Made by a program: the position numbers and the translations under genes
Shown: positions 5,138 through 5,920 of the stretch, in pieces
Position numbering within the stretch: position 1 is the first letter of the stretch
How the letters are laid out: each line of letters starts with the position of its first letter
Notes under the pieces: generated by a model
Database searches by the model: none
The model's input: the letters and a program-made list of their open reading frames with translations, nothing else
What the model was told of the DNA's origin: nothing
NCBI GenBank assembly: GCA_007128085.1
Contig: SKYC01000385.1
Location: 1 to 5,920 of the forward strand
From: Saprospiraceae bacterium
GTDB taxonomy: Bacteria; Bacteroidota; Bacteroidia; Chitinophagales; Saprospiraceae
Reading direction: 5' to 3'
DNA: 5,920 nt

Positions 5138-5745
5138 TTTTTCTCTTTTTTTAAGCCATTTGAACAGTTGGGGCAATCCGTTTCAATACCTTCCTTCATC
5201 TTGATGCCGTCGATGTGGTCTTTCATAAAGTTTTGTATGACCATATAACTGTCTTTGTGATTGTTGATGTCAATCTGTTTATCTTTCAGTAAGTCCTTTA
5301 TTTTTCCATCGTATTGTTGGTGGCCCCAACATACAGGACACGTTCCTTTTGGAGAAGGCACCTCCTTTTCGTCATTCTGATTCTTAAAATAGTGGGTGAT
5401 GGTATCAATTACATCCACATTCCCTTGTTCCGGATGTGCATTTAATTTTTCGACTATGGCTGAAGAGGTATTCTCCGCGTACACTCCATATGCGTTTACT
5501 ACAATGCCTTTCAGTTTTTTATTTTTTGAAGAAATGGCATAGACAATCATGGAATCGCCCGGATCGCTCTCTCCTTCGAATCGGAAGAAGTGGTCAATTT
5601 CAAAGTCATTCGGGGACAGTTCGGTTTTCGTTCGATGACAAATAAGACGTTCTCTTTCGGTCATCATGGAGAAATCTACCGTATAACCCAATTTTTTGAG
5701 GTCGGTCATGGCCTCTGTGACTGTGTCGTAATTTTTTTGTTGCAT
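5134..5745 (-). CDS. two-domain protein with C-terminal CxxC zinc-ribbon-like region
   Basis: This 203-residue cytoplasmic protein has no signal peptide. Residues 1-105 match a small Bacteroidota family often labelled phosphoribosylpyrophosphate synthetase. Visible blocks are DTVTEAMTDLKKLGYTVDF, SPNDFEIDHFFRFEGESDPG, and the strand pair YAISSKNKKLKGIVVNAYGV. It lacks the PRPP-binding motif of true Prs enzymes, so I infer that label is wrong. After a polar linker, residues 134-196 carry CPVCWGHQQYDGKI (C136/C139), an Asn/His-rich helical stretch, and DCPNC (C191/C194). This is a four-cysteine set suited to one zinc. I know similar CPVCWG modules as short proteins in this phylum. The ATG at 5743-5745 follows an A-rich leader. 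The stop overlaps the start of the cupin gene, so both are made together. Molecular function is unknown. Confidence 0.82.
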   Translation of the reverse strand: MQQKNYDTVTEAMTDLKKLGYTVDFSMMTERERLICHRTKTELSPNDFEIDHFFRFEGESDPGDSMIVYAISSKNKKLKGIVVNAYGVYAENTSSAIVEKLNAHPEQGNVDVIDTITHYFKNQNDEKEVPSPKGTCPVCWGHQQYDGKIKDLLKDKQIDINNHKDSYMVIQNFMKDHIDGIKMKEGIETDCPNCSNGLKKEKK

Positions 5746-5801
5746 AGGTGTGTTTTTAAATTATAGCCGGGTGTTATTGATTTTTTTTGGTTCGCCATTT
5801 A

Positions 5802-5825
5802 TTTGTCGGGAAAAAATGCGACAAG
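5802..5825. other. intergenic hairpin between the copper-protein and 203-aa genes
   Basis: TTGTCG (5803-5808) and CGACAA (5819-5824) are exact inverses around a 10-nt A-rich loop, extended by a T-G wobble. It lies 22 bp past the copper-protein stop. It could be a weak terminator for that gene (no T-run follows on the minus strand) or an operator for the 203-aa gene. Neither role is established. Confidence 0.3.
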
Positions 5826-5846
5826 TTCAGACAGAGTCGGTGAAAA

Positions 5847-5920
5847 TCACACTTCAGAAGAAGCCATTTCACCACATATCTCTGCGCATTTTTTGCAGGC
5901 TTCGGCACACTCCTTACAAC
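5847..5920 (-). CDS. C-terminal part of Cys-rich four-helix-bundle copper-binding protein
   Basis: Only the last 24 codons lie in the window; the gene continues beyond position 5920. The tail reads CKECAEACKKCAEICGEMA and then SSEV before the TGA (5847-5849). The C-x2-C-x3-C-x2-C-x3-C spacing puts cysteines along the inner face of a helix. This is the pattern of the DUF326/Csp-like four-helix-bundle copper-storage proteins, which bind Cu(I) in the core of the bundle. Those proteins are usually 100-150 residues. The fragment alone cannot show whether there is a signal peptide, so the compartment is unknown. It is transcribed towards the 203-aa gene with a 101-bp gap and may or may not share a transcript with it. 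Confidence 0.75.
   Translation of the reverse strand, partial: CKECAEACKKCAEICGEMASSEV

Noticed and set aside
5138..5176. Longer start for the cupin gene (112 residues)
   Set aside because: The extra 13 codons lie wholly inside the upstream coding region and add no cupin sequence. The ATGA overlap start at 5137 explains the arrangement better.
1..5920. CRISPR array, tRNA or rRNA genes
   Set aside because: No regularly spaced direct repeats, no tRNA-like cloverleaf with a CCA or TTCGA arm, and no rRNA-like conserved blocks were seen on either strand.

Overview
The window looks like the chromosome of a Bacteroidota bacterium, most likely a marine or environmental Flavobacteriia member. Supporting signs are the AT-rich genes with A-rich, Shine-Dalgarno-poor leaders, Bacteroidota-style lipoproteins, one TTG-N18-TAnnTTTG promoter-like site, and several protein families typical of the phylum. 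This placement comes from reading the sequence; no database search was possible.

The window has two halves. The left half (about 1-2650, mostly + strand) is an accessory patchwork. It begins with unassigned DNA and a remnant of an IS21-family element end (two GTGGCACA-type subterminal repeats at 152-195). Two AT-rich lipoprotein genes follow (395-1540 and 1689-2165). Between them lies a 130-bp imperfect palindrome whose ends read ACCCAAC and GTTGTAC, which closely resembles an integron attC site. The second lipoprotein gene is framed by GTTGTACAG and its exact inverse CTGTACAAC. That is the arrangement expected of a gene cassette whose left core site is complementary to the R'' box of its own attC. 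No integrase is visible, so the best description is an integrase-less attC/cassette remnant (CALIN-like). It runs directly into a scar of a type I restriction-modification locus: the last ~90 codons of a KilA-N-domain protein gene, overlapping the first ~51 codons of an hsdS gene.

The right half (2651-5920, all - strand) is ordinary, somewhat more GC-rich backbone. In transcription order it holds the 3' end of a Cys-rich four-helix-bundle copper-binding protein gene (5847-5920), a two-domain 203-aa protein with a CxxC...CxxC zinc-ribbon-like tail (5134-5745), a small cupin coupled to it by an ATGA overlap (4838-5137), a probable lipoprotein with an NTF2/SnoaL-like fold (3975-4643), and an AI-2E/PerM-family membrane permease (2651-3787).

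The 203-aa/cupin pair is the only clear translationally coupled unit. The other genes are separated by 100-200 bp, with weak hairpin/T-tract terminator candidates. The likely biology is housekeeping or stress functions on the right and a decaying mobile-cassette and restriction-modification hotspot on the left.
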